The notes: generated from the letters alone by a model not told the origin. A stretch of DNA of 64,000 nt from Lachnospiraceae bacterium (GCA_017473905.1 JAFUJA010000015.1:1-64000), one strand, 5' to 3'; positions 46,320 to 55,812 are shown, counted from the stretch's first letter. Made by a program: numbers and translations.

Positions 46320-47513
46320 CTATACCAAACGAACGGTTTCTCTTGCGATTGCAAGTTCTTCGTTGGTAGGAACTACCATAACGGTAACCTTGTCACCTTC
46401 GTTGGAGATGATGGTTTCTTTGCCGTGAACGTCGTTCTTCTCAGGGTTGATGGAGCATCCTAAGTAGTTGAAGTACTGACCGATCATGCTGCGAACGCGT
46501 ACGTCGTTCTCGCCGATACCTGCAGTGAAAGCGATGATATCAACGCCGTTCATTGCTGCAACGTAGGAACCGATGTATTTTGCTACACGGTAAGCGTAGG
46601 TTTCAAGAGTTGCCTTTGCAAGTGCATTTCCTTCGTCCATTGCTGCGGAAAGATCACGGAAGTCACTGGAGATTCCGCCGGAGAGACCGTAAACACCGGA
46701 TTCCTTGTTAAGAATCTTGGTAATTTCTGTGATGTTTAAGCCTTCTTTGTTTGCAAGGAACTCGATGATTGCGGGGTCCATATCACCGGAACGTGTTCCC
46801 ATGATAAGACCTTCAAGGGGAGTAAGACCCATACTGGTGTCTACACACTTGCCGTGGTCAACAGCAGAGATACTTGCACCGTTACCTAAATGGCAAACGA
46901 TGATTTTACAATCTTCACGCTTCTTGCCAAGGATTTCAGCTGCGCGTGCAGAAACGAAATCGTGGCTGGTTCCGTGGAAACCGTAACGACGAAGCTTATA
47001 GTTTTCATAGTACTTGTAAGGAAGTCCGTAAAGGTATGCTTTCTCGGGCATTGTCTGATGGAAAGCGGTATCGAATACTGCAACCATGGGAACGTTAGGC
47101 ATGATTTCCTTACATGCGTTAATACCGATTAAGTTTGCAGGGTTGTGAAGAGGTGCAAGGTCGTTACATTCTTCAATTGCTGCAAGAACTTCTTCGTTGA
47201 TGATAACGGAGCTTGCGAACTTCTCGCCGCCGTGCACGATTCTGTGACCTACAGCGTCGATTTCGTCAAGGCTCTTAACCACACCGTGAGCATCGTTGGT
47301 CAAAGCATCGATAACAAGCTGGATTGCCTGTGTGTGGTTAGGCATGGGAGATTCGATAACTACCTTGTCTCCGCCTGCGGGGGTGTGATTTAAAACAGAA
47401 CCTTCTGCGCCGATTCTTTCGCAAAGACCTTTTGCGAGAACTGCTTCAGTGTCACTGTTGATGAGCTGGTATTTCAAAGAAGAACTACCACAGTTAATTA
47501 CTAAAATATTCAT
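46320..47513 (-). CDS. ackA: Acetate kinase
   Basis: Makes ATP and acetate from acetyl phosphate and ADP. The 397-residue product has the ASKHA phosphate-1 motif INCGSSSLKYQL, the acetokinase signatures VGHRIVHGGEKF and YGFHGTSHDFVS, and the adenosine motif FTAGIGEND. AAAAAGGAG precedes the ATG. pta, its usual partner, is not adjacent; proS lies upstream instead with a 25-bp gap, so the two may share the T-box transcript. Confidence 0.97.
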   Translation of the reverse strand: MNILVINCGSSSLKYQLINSDTEAVLAKGLCERIGAEGSVLNHTPAGGDKVVIESPMPNHTQAIQLVIDALTNDAHGVVKSLDEIDAVGHRIVHGGEKFASSVIINEEVLAAIEECNDLAPLHNPANLIGINACKEIMPNVPMVAVFDTAFHQTMPEKAYLYGLPYKYYENYKLRRYGFHGTSHDFVSARAAEILGKKREDCKIIVCHLGNGASISAVDHGKCVDTSMGLTPLEGLIMGTRSGDMDPAIIEFLANKEGLNITEITKILNKESGVYGLSGGISSDFRDLSAAMDEGNALAKATLETYAYRVAKYIGSYVAAMNGVDIIAFTAGIGENDVRVRSMIGQYFNYLGCSINPEKNDVHGKETIISNEGDKVTVMVVPTNEELAIARETVRLV

Positions 47514-47538
47514 TTTTATCTCCTTTTCTATTTAAAAA

Positions 47539-48972
47539 TTAATATGCTTTTCCCCAATATACCATTTTTTTCGCAGGTTTTCCACAACAAACGCAAACAT
47601 CGGATAAATTTTCCTGCTCAAAGGGCATACAACGGCTGGTTGCCGCAGCATCTTCTTTTACTTTATCCTCGCAGGCTCTGTCGCCGCACCACATCGCTTT
47701 TACGAAGCCGGGTTTTTCGTTCAGGGTCTGAAGGAATTCTTCATAGTTGGTAGCGGTGTAAGTGTGAGCATCTCTGTGCTCTCTTGCACGCTCTAACATT
47801 TCCTTCTGGATGGTATCTAAAAGTGTTGCAATTTCATTTTCCAGATTGTCCAGATTGATTTCAATCTTGGCACCGGTGTCACGACGCACAAGAATTGCCT
47901 TGTTTGCTTCAATGTCTCTGGGTCCGATTTCAATACGTACGGGAATACCGCGCATTTCCTGCTCGGAGAATTTCCAGCCGGGAGACTTGTCTGTATCGTC
48001 AACTTTTACACGGAAGCCTTTTAAGCGTTCTTTTAATTCGTAAGCCTTATCAAGTACCCCTTCCTTCTTCTGCTGGATGGGAATGATGGCAACCTGTACG
48101 GGAGCCACTCTGGGAGGTAAAACAAGACCGGAATTGTCTCCGTGTACCATGATGATGGCACCGATAAGTCTTGTGGTCATACCCCAGGAAGTCTGGTGTA
48201 CATATTCAAGCTTGTTTTCCTTGGATGTATACTGAATGCCGAAAGCCTTGGCAAATCCGTCGCCGAAGTTGTGGCTGGTTCCGGACTGCAAAGCCTTACC
48301 GTCGTGCATCAGAGCTTCGATGGTGTAAGTTGCAACTGCGCCCGCAAATTTTTCTTTGTCGGTTTTCTGTCCTTTGATAACAGGGATTGCAAGAACATTC
48401 TCAAGGAAGTCTGCATATACGTTTAACATCTGAATGGTACGTGCCTGTGCATCTTCTGCGGTAGCATGTGCGGTGTGACCTTCCTGCCATAAAAATTCGC
48501 GGCTTCTTAAGAAGGGTCTTGTGGTTTTTTCCCATCTTACAACGCTGCACCACTGGTTATATACCTTGGGAAGGTCTCTGTAAGAGTGAACTTCGTTGGC
48601 ATAGAAATCACAGAACAGGGTTTCAGAGGTGGGACGTACGCACATTCTTTCCTGTAAGGGTTCCAATCCGCCGTGGGTCACCCATGCAACCTCCGGAGCA
48701 AATCCTTCCACATGATCCTTTTCCTTCTGTAAAAGGCTTTCGGGAATAAACATAGGTAAGTAAACGTTTTCTACTCCCGTTTCTTTGAATCTGGCATCCA
48801 ACTGACTCTGAATCAGTTCCCAGATTGCATATCCGGCGGGCTTGATTACCATGCAACCTTTTACGCTGGTGTAATCGATAAGCTCTGCCTTTTTAACCAC
48901 ATCCGTATACCACTGGGCGAAATCCACGTCCATGGATGTGATGGCTTCCACTAATTTTTTGTCTTCTGCCAT
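47539..48972 (-). CDS. proS: Prolyl-tRNA synthetase, eukaryote/archaea-like type
   Basis: Class II synthetase charging tRNA-Pro. The 477-residue form starts [20 protein letters not shown] and has [17 protein letters not shown], motif 2 [16 protein letters not shown] with [29 protein letters not shown], and a C-terminal zinc-like end ([27 protein letters not shown]). It lacks the large editing insertion of the bacterial-type enzyme, as expected for this type. A T-box leader controls it. AAAGGAG precedes the ATG. Confidence 0.96.
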   Translation of the reverse strand: MAEDKKLVEAITSMDVDFAQWYTDVVKKAELIDYTSVKGCMVIKPAGYAIWELIQSQLDARFKETGVENVYLPMFIPESLLQKEKDHVEGFAPEVAWVTHGGLEPLQERMCVRPTSETLFCDFYANEVHSYRDLPKVYNQWCSVVRWEKTTRPFLRSREFLWQEGHTAHATAEDAQARTIQMLNVYADFLENVLAIPVIKGQKTDKEKFAGAVATYTIEALMHDGKALQSGTSHNFGDGFAKAFGIQYTSKENKLEYVHQTSWGMTTRLIGAIIMVHGDNSGLVLPPRVAPVQVAIIPIQQKKEGVLDKAYELKERLKGFRVKVDDTDKSPGWKFSEQEMRGIPVRIEIGPRDIEANKAILVRRDTGAKIEINLDNLENEIATLLDTIQKEMLERAREHRDAHTYTATNYEEFLQTLNEKPGFVKAMWCGDRACEDKVKEDAAATSRCMPFEQENLSDVCVCCGKPAKKMVYWGKAY

Positions 48973-49012
48973 AATCTGACTCCTTTCTTTATATAAAATA
49001 TTTTTTTCTGCA

Positions 49013-49127
49013 AATCCATATAAAATCCTGCGACTTTGCGCCGTTCACGTCCTTCTCTCTATAAAACCGTCCACAAATTACGTCCAAAAACTTATATTCG
49101 CAGCATGGAGCGGATTTTATATGGATT
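49013..49127. repeat. 115-bp inverted-repeat element in the proS leader
   Basis: Perfect 16-bp arms AATCCATATAAAATCC (49013-49028) and its reverse complement (49112-49127); the pairing continues with TGCGA (49029-49033) against TCGCA (49098-49102), leaving a 9-nt bulge on the right. The loop carries several CGTCC repeats. It lies between the T-box terminator and the proS start codon, so it is transcribed whenever proS is induced. Confidence 0.65.
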
Positions 49128-49183
49128 CACGGAAACAAGTAGATAACAAGCCATGCAACTAATTTTCTTCACGGAACATCATG

Positions 49184-49407
49184 TAAAAAATAAAAAAACC
49201 TCCGCAATTCAAAGGGACCGGAATCCGGCGTTACCACCCTTTTTAATGCAGAAGCATTCACTCATCATACCGTTAACGCCGGTGCTACGCCTGTGATTGG
49301 CAGGGACTCGGAGGCGGGTTCCTTAAAAGGGGTCGTAAGAATCTTGCAGCCGCGGATTCTCTCTCTGGGACGAACTTTTATGTACTATTCCTCGTCTTTG
49401 TCTCAAA
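49184..49407 (-). promoter_or_regulatory. T-box riboswitch of proS
   Basis: Minus-strand RNA shows the T-box layout: a 5' AGTA element in GGAATAGTACATAAAAG, CAGAGAGAGAA opening stem I, GGCTGCAAGA, GGAACCCGCC with a possible Pro specifier CCC (49318-49316), then the T-box core AAGGGTGGTAACGCCGG (49241-49225), TCCGGTCCCTTTG, and a U-rich run (A7 and A6 on the plus strand, 49184-49198). Uncharged tRNA-Pro should stabilise the antiterminator and allow proS transcription. Confidence 0.9.
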
Positions 49408-49419
49408 TATTCTTTCTCA

Positions 49420-49448
49420 ATTTTAGGTTTTAAAAGATTATTTGTCAA
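49420..49448 (-). promoter_or_regulatory. Promoter of the T-box-proS transcript
   Basis: Minus strand TTGACA (49448-49443), 17-bp spacer, TAAAAT (49425-49420), ending just before the T-box leader. The remaining 49449-49595 stretch is AT-rich and leads into the divergent phosphate symporter gene. Confidence 0.85.
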
Positions 49449-49595
49449 GAAAGAAGTAGGGATATTCTTGCCACAAAAAGGGATAATATTAGGAAAAAAT
49501 GTTACTTTACACAATTTTTACATTCAGATGCATTCTTTTTTACAACCTTGGGTTATAGTCGAAGAGAGGGGATAAAATCAGATTGGAGGCAAATC

Positions 49596-51359
49596 ATGGA
49601 TATTTTTGGAGTTTTATCGCTGGTTGGCGGATTGGCAATGTTCCTGTTCGGTATGCAGGTTCTGGGAGATGCACTTTCTAAAACATCCGGTGGACGTATG
49701 GAAAAAATTCTCGAAAAAATGACGAACAACCCGATTAAAGGTGTACTTCTTGGTGCGTTGGTAACCGGTGTTATCCAGTCATCTTCCGCAACCACGGTAA
49801 TGGTGGTAGGTTTTGTTAATGCGGGAATTATGAAGCTGTCCCAGGCAGTGGGTGTTATCATGGGTGCTAATATCGGTACTACGATTACATCCTGGCTTTT
49901 GAGTCTTGTAGGTGTGGAAAGTGATAATTTCTGGATTCAGATGCTTAAACCCACATCTTTCTCCCCGATTCTTGCGTTAATAGGTATCATTCTTCTTATG
50001 GTATGTAAAAAGGAGAAATTAAAAGATATCGGAACCATTTTACTCGGATTTGCTGTATTAATGTTTGGTATGGATACCATGAGTGCGGCAGTAAAACCTC
50101 TTGCGGATGTTCCCGAATTTACCGGAATCCTAACCATGTTTGCAAATCCCTTCTTCGGATTGCTTGCAGGTTTGGTTCTGACCGCTATCATTCAGTCTTC
50201 TTCAGCATCCGTAGGTATCCTTCAGGCTTTGTGCGCTACCGGCTCCGTAAGCTTTGCGGTGGCATTCCCCATTATCATGGGTCAGAATATCGGTACCTGT
50301 GTTACTGCACTTTTGTCAGGTATCGGTGCAAGTAAAAATGCGAGACGTGCATCACTGGTACACTTATATTTTAATGTTATCGGTACCGCAATTTTTATGA
50401 TATTATTCTATACGGTTAACTGGTTTTTGAAGTTTCCTTTTATGGAAGAGGCAGCAGGTCCTATGGGTATCGCTATTGTTCATACCGCATTTAATGTGAC
50501 TGCTACAATTATTCTGCTTCCTTTCTCTAAGGTACTTGAGAAGCTTGCGGTTCTTACCATTCCGGACAAAGACAGTCCGGAAAAAGAAGGCACCGGACAC
50601 GGATTTGCACTTTTGGATGAACGTTTCTTAGAGGTTCCCGGTCTTGCGGTTGAGCAGTGCTGGAATGTTGCGGGAGAAATGGCAGATTATGCGCAGACCG
50701 CAATCAGCAAAGCCAGATCCCTGATTGATGATTTTGATAATGATATTCTTAATGAGGTCATAAAACTTGAGGATGTATTGGATAAGTACGAGGATGAGCT
50801 GGGTAGCTATCTGATGAAATTAAGCGGGAAAGGACTTTCTGAAAAAGATAGCCATATCGTCTCAATTTTGTTACACTGTATAGGAGACTTCGAGAGAATC
50901 GGTGATCATGCGGTTCAGATTGCCCACTCCGCATTGGAAATGCATGAAAAGAACCTTCATTTCTCAACCCAGGCAGATAAGGAATTAACCATTTATCTCC
51001 GGGCGGTTGGGGATATTGTAAAGCAGTCCGTAGGAGCTTTTAAATCCTTAAATTTAGATGCTGCCAAAGGAGTGGAACCCCTTGAAGAAACCATTGATTA
51101 TCTCAGCGATGAATTAATGAGCCGTCACGTACGCAGACTTCGTAAGGGAGAATGTACCATTGAAATGGGCTTTATCCTTGCGGATATTATGAATAATTTT
51201 GAGCGTGTTTCCGACCACTGCTCCAACATTGCAATCAGTGCAATCCAGGAGAGTGTGGACGTGGATGCCCATCATTACAGCGAAGAACTTCGTATGCCTG
51301 AGAACAAAGATTTCTCTAATGCGGTTGATGAGTGTATGAAGAAGTATGCATTGCCTTAA
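49596..51359 (+). CDS. Na+/phosphate symporter with C-terminal PhoU domain
   Basis: 587 residues from the ATG at 49596 (GGAGG upstream; an in-frame ATG 48 nt earlier lacks one). Two inverted NptA/PNaS repeats carry the hallmark QSSSA motifs: TGVIQSSSATTVMVVGF and TAIIQSSSASVGILQAL. About eight membrane helices to residue 310, then a cytoplasmic PhoU-like helical domain (FERIGDHAVQIAHSAL, FERVSDHCSNIAISAI). It probably imports phosphate. The response regulator starts 17 bp after its stop, linking transport and sensing. Confidence 0.93.
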   Translation: MDIFGVLSLVGGLAMFLFGMQVLGDALSKTSGGRMEKILEKMTNNPIKGVLLGALVTGVIQSSSATTVMVVGFVNAGIMKLSQAVGVIMGANIGTTITSWLLSLVGVESDNFWIQMLKPTSFSPILALIGIILLMVCKKEKLKDIGTILLGFAVLMFGMDTMSAAVKPLADVPEFTGILTMFANPFFGLLAGLVLTAIIQSSSASVGILQALCATGSVSFAVAFPIIMGQNIGTCVTALLSGIGASKNARRASLVHLYFNVIGTAIFMILFYTVNWFLKFPFMEEAAGPMGIAIVHTAFNVTATIILLPFSKVLEKLAVLTIPDKDSPEKEGTGHGFALLDERFLEVPGLAVEQCWNVAGEMADYAQTAISKARSLIDDFDNDILNEVIKLEDVLDKYEDELGSYLMKLSGKGLSEKDSHIVSILLHCIGDFERIGDHAVQIAHSALEMHEKNLHFSTQADKELTIYLRAVGDIVKQSVGAFKSLNLDAAKGVEPLEETIDYLSDELMSRHVRRLRKGECTIEMGFILADIMNNFERVSDHCSNIAISAIQESVDVDAHHYSEELRMPENKDFSNAVDECMKKYALP

Positions 51360-51376
51360 AAAGAAAGAGGAAAATC

Positions 51377-52054
51377 ATGGCTGTCATTTATATTGTAGAA
51401 GATGATAAAAATATTCTTGAAATTGAAACCTTTTCCCTGAGCAATTCCGGATATGAGGTGAAGGGCTTTTTGTGTGCAAAAGATTTTTATAAGGAACTGG
51501 ATTCGGCATTGCCGGATCTGGTTCTTTTAGATATTATGCTTCCGGATGAGGATGGACTTACGGTTCTGCAGAAGCTTCGTAAGCAGGAAAAAACCAAAAA
51601 ATTGCCCATCATCATCGTGACTGCAAAGACCACGGAAATCGACAAGGTAAAAGGTCTGGATTCCGGCGCGGACGATTACATGACAAAACCTTTTGGGGTA
51701 ATGGAGCTGATTTCCCGCGTAAAAGCTTTGCTTCGCCGTTCCAAAGCAGAAGAGCAGAGTGTAGCTTTTGCCGGAATTGAAATGAATCACGAGCGACATA
51801 CCGTAAAAGTAAACGGGGTTACCTGTGAACTGACATTCAAGGAATATGAGCTTTTGAAGCTGTTTCTTTCTAATGTGGGTATCGTAATCAGCCGTGAAAG
51901 AATTTTGAACCGGGTATGGGGAACCGATTTTGAAGGCGAGTCCCGTACCATTGACATGCATGTAAAAAATCTCCGCCAGAAGCTTGGAAGTGCCGGAAAG
52001 TACATTAAAACCATTCGTAACGTGGGTTATGTCATGAACGGAGAAGAGGAATGA
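51377..52054 (+). CDS. OmpR/PhoB-family response regulator
   Basis: 225 residues from the ATG at 51377 (AGAGGA upstream). Receiver: IVEDDKNI acidic pair, phospho-acceptor Asp in LVLLDIMLPDEDG, Thr in IIVTAKT, Lys in YMTKPFG. C-terminal winged helix with LTFKEYELLKLFLSNVGIVISRERILNRVWG and RTIDMHVKNLRQKLG. Context with the Na+/Pi symporter and a PhoR-like kinase suggests phosphate control. It overlaps the kinase start by four bases (ATGA). Confidence 0.93.
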   Translation: MAVIYIVEDDKNILEIETFSLSNSGYEVKGFLCAKDFYKELDSALPDLVLLDIMLPDEDGLTVLQKLRKQEKTKKLPIIIVTAKTTEIDKVKGLDSGADDYMTKPFGVMELISRVKALLRRSKAEEQSVAFAGIEMNHERHTVKVNGVTCELTFKEYELLKLFLSNVGIVISRERILNRVWGTDFEGESRTIDMHVKNLRQKLGSAGKYIKTIRNVGYVMNGEEE

Positions 52055-53382
52055 AAAAGAAAATCAGAAAACAGCTGATCCTAATAGCCGTTTTATCTGT
52101 TGTCCTTACAATGTTGTCAGTTTTGCTGGTATTTTATCATGTGTTTACACAACAGGTAAAACATGAGTTACGTGACACTGCCCATATTCTGGGCACTATG
52201 GAAAACAGAGAGCCCGGTTCCATTTCGGAGCAGGATTATCTTACAGAGGAGCTGCGTATCACGATTTTGGACGAAGACGGCAGTGTGCTTTATGACAGTA
52301 CAACCGATTATCTGTATCTGGCTAATCACGGCGGACGTCCTGAGGTAAAAGACGCCCTGGAAACCGGTGAAGGCTATGCGGTACGACGGTCTGATACGTT
52401 TTCGGAAAATGCATATTATTATGCCGTGAAATTAAATAATGGAGGCATTCTTCGTGTATCCAGACAGGCAAGCAATATTTTCAGTGTGTTTTTAAGTACC
52501 ATTCCCGTTATGGCTATAACCGGAGCTGCAGTTGTCTTTTTATGTGTTCTGGTTGCAGGATTTCTTACCCGTTCGCTAATCGGTTATATTGAAAAAATGG
52601 CCGAAAATGTAGGAAATAATGATGAAAACATTCATACATACAGTGAATTAAAACCTTTTGTGGAAACAATTAACCGTCAGCATGAGGCGATTATAAAAAA
52701 TGCCCGCATCCGTCAGGAGTTCACGGCGAATGTTTCCCATGAGTTAAAAACGCCTCTTACGGTTATCTCCGGCTACTCGGAGTTAATCGAAAATGGCATG
52801 GCATCAGACGCAGATGTGGTACGCTTTGCCAAAGAGATTCATAAAAATTCCAGCCGTCTGCTGGTTTTAATCAATGATATTCTCCGTTTGTCAGAGCTTG
52901 ATACGGAGAGTCTGAAGGCAACCTATGAGCCTGTGGATTTATATGATGTGGCCAAAGACTGTGTTTCCATGCTTACGTTGAAAGCCAAAGACGGCAATAT
53001 CAGTATCCTTTTAAAAGGACAGAATGCCCTTGTAAACGGGGATCGTCGGATGCTGGAAGAAATGTTATACAATCTTGTGGATAACGGAATCCGGTACAAT
53101 GAACCGGGAGGAAGTGTAACAATAGATATAGAAGAGAAGAAGGAAGAAATTCTTCTCAGTGTCAGTGATACGGGTATCGGAATTTCTCCGGAACACCGTG
53201 AAAGAATTTTTGAACGTTTCTACAGAGTGGATAAAAGCCGTTCCCGTGAAACCGGAGGCACCGGTCTGGGACTGGCAATTGTAAAACACATTGTAGAAAA
53301 TACGGATGCAAGCCTCTCGTTGGAGAGTGAACCCGGAAAGGGTACCTGCATCCGAATTATATTTCCTAAAACAACAGCGTAA
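52051..53382 (+). CDS. PhoR-type sensor histidine kinase
   Basis: 443 residues: membrane helix 1 (LILIAVLSVVLTMLSVLLVF), an extracytoplasmic region of ~120 residues, helix 2 (IPVMAITGAAVVFLCVLVAGF), a linker, the HisKA H-box FTANVSHELKTPLTVISGYSE, and HATPase boxes NLVDNGIRYN, VSDTGIGISPEHRERIFERFYRVD, GGTGLGLAIVKHIVE. The kinase is complete. Its stop codon (53380-53382) touches the stop of the opposite-strand lipoprotein gene. Confidence 0.94.
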   Translation: MKKKIRKQLILIAVLSVVLTMLSVLLVFYHVFTQQVKHELRDTAHILGTMENREPGSISEQDYLTEELRITILDEDGSVLYDSTTDYLYLANHGGRPEVKDALETGEGYAVRRSDTFSENAYYYAVKLNNGGILRVSRQASNIFSVFLSTIPVMAITGAAVVFLCVLVAGFLTRSLIGYIEKMAENVGNNDENIHTYSELKPFVETINRQHEAIIKNARIRQEFTANVSHELKTPLTVISGYSELIENGMASDADVVRFAKEIHKNSSRLLVLINDILRLSELDTESLKATYEPVDLYDVAKDCVSMLTLKAKDGNISILLKGQNALVNGDRRMLEEMLYNLVDNGIRYNEPGGSVTIDIEEKKEEILLSVSDTGIGISPEHRERIFERFYRVDKSRSRETGGTGLGLAIVKHIVENTDASLSLESEPGKGTCIRIIFPKTTA

Positions 53383-54033
53383 CTATTCTGCCTTATGGAA
53401 GGTATAAACCGTTCCGCCGTTCATACTGATTACGGTAAAGGATTTCCCGTCGTCGGGCATGAATCCGTAAAAAGGTACGAAAGTGTCCTTATAAGCAACG
53501 GATTCTCCGTCAATCATTTCGGTGGTAGGATTCAGTACCAGACAGATAAAATTCTGCTCCGCGCGATCTTTGGAGCCATCGAGAAATTTGTTCAACATTT
53601 CTTCGGTTATTCCGTAGGCGGATAAATCCTGTGTTACGAAGTTTATGGCATTTTTACCCTGATAAAAGATGTAAGAACCGTAGTGGCAGTTATCGTCCGT
53701 TACATTAATGTCTTCGAACCAGTAATAGCTGAAGTTGGTTTCAAAAACAAGGTTTGGCCCGGTTTCGGCAACCCAGCAGGTGTCTGTAAGAGACTCACTT
53801 AACGTAAGGAAAATGTTAGAAGAAATATCGTTTCCTTCTAAGCTGCCGGTTTCGCTTCCGGATACCGGGGTTTCACTTCCTTCGCTTCCGGAAGAGGTAT
53901 TATCGGGAAGGACGGAATTCTGGGTAACTTCAGAGCCGGCTTCGGAATTCCGGGGTACTTCTTCCGTTCCGCAAGCTGTTACTGCACAAAGCAAAGCCAA
54001 AAGGCTGACCAGGGCAAGGGTTTTTTTATACAT
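53383..54033 (-). CDS. Lipoprotein of unknown function
   Basis: Start at 54033 (AAAGGAG upstream), not the more distal ATG. Lipobox VTAC gives Cys21, then a Ser/Glu/Gly/Asn linker to about residue 70. 216 residues. The C-terminal domain contains LTDTCWVAETGPNLVFETNFSYYWFEDI and DGKSFTVISMNGGTVYTFHKAE, the look of a small beta-barrel domain, family unknown. Stop codon directly abuts that of the PhoR-like gene on the other strand, with no terminator between. Confidence 0.75.
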   Translation of the reverse strand: MYKKTLALVSLLALLCAVTACGTEEVPRNSEAGSEVTQNSVLPDNTSSGSEGSETPVSGSETGSLEGNDISSNIFLTLSESLTDTCWVAETGPNLVFETNFSYYWFEDINVTDDNCHYGSYIFYQGKNAINFVTQDLSAYGITEEMLNKFLDGSKDRAEQNFICLVLNPTTEMIDGESVAYKDTFVPFYGFMPDDGKSFTVISMNGGTVYTFHKAE

Positions 54034-54230
54034 AATGAATTCTCCTTTTAAATAAAAAGCTGTCCGGGAATCCGATATCATCCGGTTCCCGAATATGTGA
54101 GAAAGTTTACTACAATTCAAGGGGAGATGTCAATAAGGCGCTTCGGCAGTATAGAACGGGAAAAGGGGGGAATAATATTCCTTAAATTGGATAAAAAAAG
54201 GTAAATATAGCATTATTTTGTACCTTTTGG

Positions 54231-54311
54231 TTGACTACATCAAAAGAATTTGCAATAATAGTCACCGTGTTACATTTTTAATAGGTTAAAAAAGGCAGGA
54301 TTTCACCTGCC
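54231..54311 (+). promoter_or_regulatory. Promoter and leader hairpin of pyk
   Basis: TTGACT (54231-54236), 17 bp, extended -10 TGCAATAAT (hexamer 54254-54259). The leader carries a GGCAGG/CCTGCC hairpin (54294-54311) with loop ATTTCA, 24 bp before the pyk start. The rest of 54034-54335 holds another hairpin (CGGGAA.../TTCCCG, 54065-54091) in the leader of the divergent lipoprotein and no gene. Confidence 0.65.
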
Positions 54312-54335
54312 GGGAATAAATAAGGAAGTGAAGAT

Positions 54336-55754
54336 ATGCGTAAAACAAAAATTGTTTGTACATTAGGCCCTGCAACAGACAGAGAGGGTGTTTTAGAGAA
54401 ATTAGTTGAATGCGGAATGAACGTTGCAAGATGCAACTTCTCCCACGGAAGTTACGAAGAACATAAAGGAAGAATGGACCGGTTAAAAGCAGCCCGTGAG
54501 GCAGCAGGCAAGCCTGTAGGTCTTCTTCTTGATACCAAGGGACCTGAGGTTCGTGTAAAAACCTTTGAGAACGGAAAGGTAGAATTAAAAGAAGGTCAGG
54601 AATTCATTCTTTATTCCGATGACCAGCCCGGAACAGAGAAGGGTGTAAGTCTTACCTACGGAACCCTGTATTCAGACGTATCTGCAGGTACCAGAATTTT
54701 ATTTGATGACGGTTTGATTGAAAGTATTGTTGTAAAGCTTCAGGGTAAGGACATTGTTTGTAAAATTTTAAATGGCGGTGTTCTTTCCAATAATAAGGGT
54801 GTAAATGTGCCTGATGCACACCTTTCCATGCCCTATATAAGCCCTAAGGACAAGCAGGACATCCTTTTCGGTATTGAGCAGGATGTAGACTTTATTGCAG
54901 CGTCCTTCGTTCGTACGGAAGCGGACGTTCTTCAGATCCGTACCATTTTACAGCAGAACGGTGGAGAGAATATCTCTATTATTGCTAAAATTGAAAACCG
55001 TGAAGGTGTAGAAAATATTGATGCTATCATCCGTTCCGCAGATGGTGTCATGGTTGCCCGCGGTGACATGGGTGTTGAGATTCCCGGTGAAGACGTACCC
55101 GTTATTCAGAAAATGATTATTAAGAAGGCAACGGAAGCCGGCAAGCAGGTTATTACTGCTACACAGATGTTGGATTCCATGATGAAGAATCCCCGTCCTA
55201 CCCGTGCGGAGACCGCTGACGTTGCAAATGCAATTTATGACGGAACCAGCGCAATTATGCTTTCCGGAGAGACTGCTGCCGGTAATTACCCTATTCAGTC
55301 TTTACAGACCATGGTTCGTATTGCAGAACGTATCGAAGGTGATATTGATTATGCAAAGCGTTTCTTCAACAAGGCGCGTAAGGCAAATCCTGATGTAACC
55401 GACGCAATCTGCCATGCTACCTGTACAACAGCACATGACTTAAATGCGAAGGCTATTCTTACCGTAACCCAGTCCGGACGTTCCGCAAGAATGATTTCCC
55501 GCTATCGTCCCGACTGCGATATTATCGGTTGTGCAACCAACGAAAAGGTTTGCCGTCAGATGAACCTTTACTGGGGTGTTTCTCCCTTACTTGTTCGCCA
55601 GAAACAGGAAGTATTCGGTCTTTTCGAGCATGCTATCAGCAATGCTGAGCAGGAAGGATACTTACAGAAGGGTGACGTAACCGTAGTTACCTCCGGTGTA
55701 CCCATCGGTGTTTCCGGTACCACCAATATGTTAAAGGTACAGATTGTAGAATAA
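54336..55754 (+). CDS. pyk: Pyruvate kinase
   Basis: Final step of glycolysis, PEP + ADP to pyruvate + ATP. The 472-residue product has MRKTKIVCTLGPATDREGVL, the active-site signature IIAKIENREGVENIDAI, MVARGDMGVEIPGEDVPVIQK, ATQMLDSMMKNPRPTRAE and a C-terminal allosteric domain. It lacks the extra PEP-utiliser-like C-terminal domain found in Bacillus Pyk. Own promoter and terminator. Confidence 0.97.
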   Translation: MRKTKIVCTLGPATDREGVLEKLVECGMNVARCNFSHGSYEEHKGRMDRLKAAREAAGKPVGLLLDTKGPEVRVKTFENGKVELKEGQEFILYSDDQPGTEKGVSLTYGTLYSDVSAGTRILFDDGLIESIVVKLQGKDIVCKILNGGVLSNNKGVNVPDAHLSMPYISPKDKQDILFGIEQDVDFIAASFVRTEADVLQIRTILQQNGGENISIIAKIENREGVENIDAIIRSADGVMVARGDMGVEIPGEDVPVIQKMIIKKATEAGKQVITATQMLDSMMKNPRPTRAETADVANAIYDGTSAIMLSGETAAGNYPIQSLQTMVRIAERIEGDIDYAKRFFNKARKANPDVTDAICHATCTTAHDLNAKAILTVTQSGRSARMISRYRPDCDIIGCATNEKVCRQMNLYWGVSPLLVRQKQEVFGLFEHAISNAEQEGYLQKGDVTVVTSGVPIGVSGTTNMLKVQIVE

Positions 55755-55772
55755 AATAAATTTACAGCATAA

Positions 55773-55808
55773 AAAAACGTCCTTTCACTTCAGTGAAGGG
55801 ACGTTTTT
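55773..55808. terminator. Bidirectional terminator between pyk and gtrA-like gene
   Basis: AAAAACGTCCTTTCACT / GTGAAGGGACGTTTTT with a TCA loop and one G-U pair: A-run on one side and T-run on the other, serving both converging genes. Confidence 0.92.
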
Positions 55809-55812
55809 ATCT

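Noticed and set aside
46117..46428. Plus-strand open frame covering the inverted-repeat element and the end of ackA
   Set aside because: It spans a hairpin, a terminator and the ackA 3' end, and its product resembles nothing; more likely chance.
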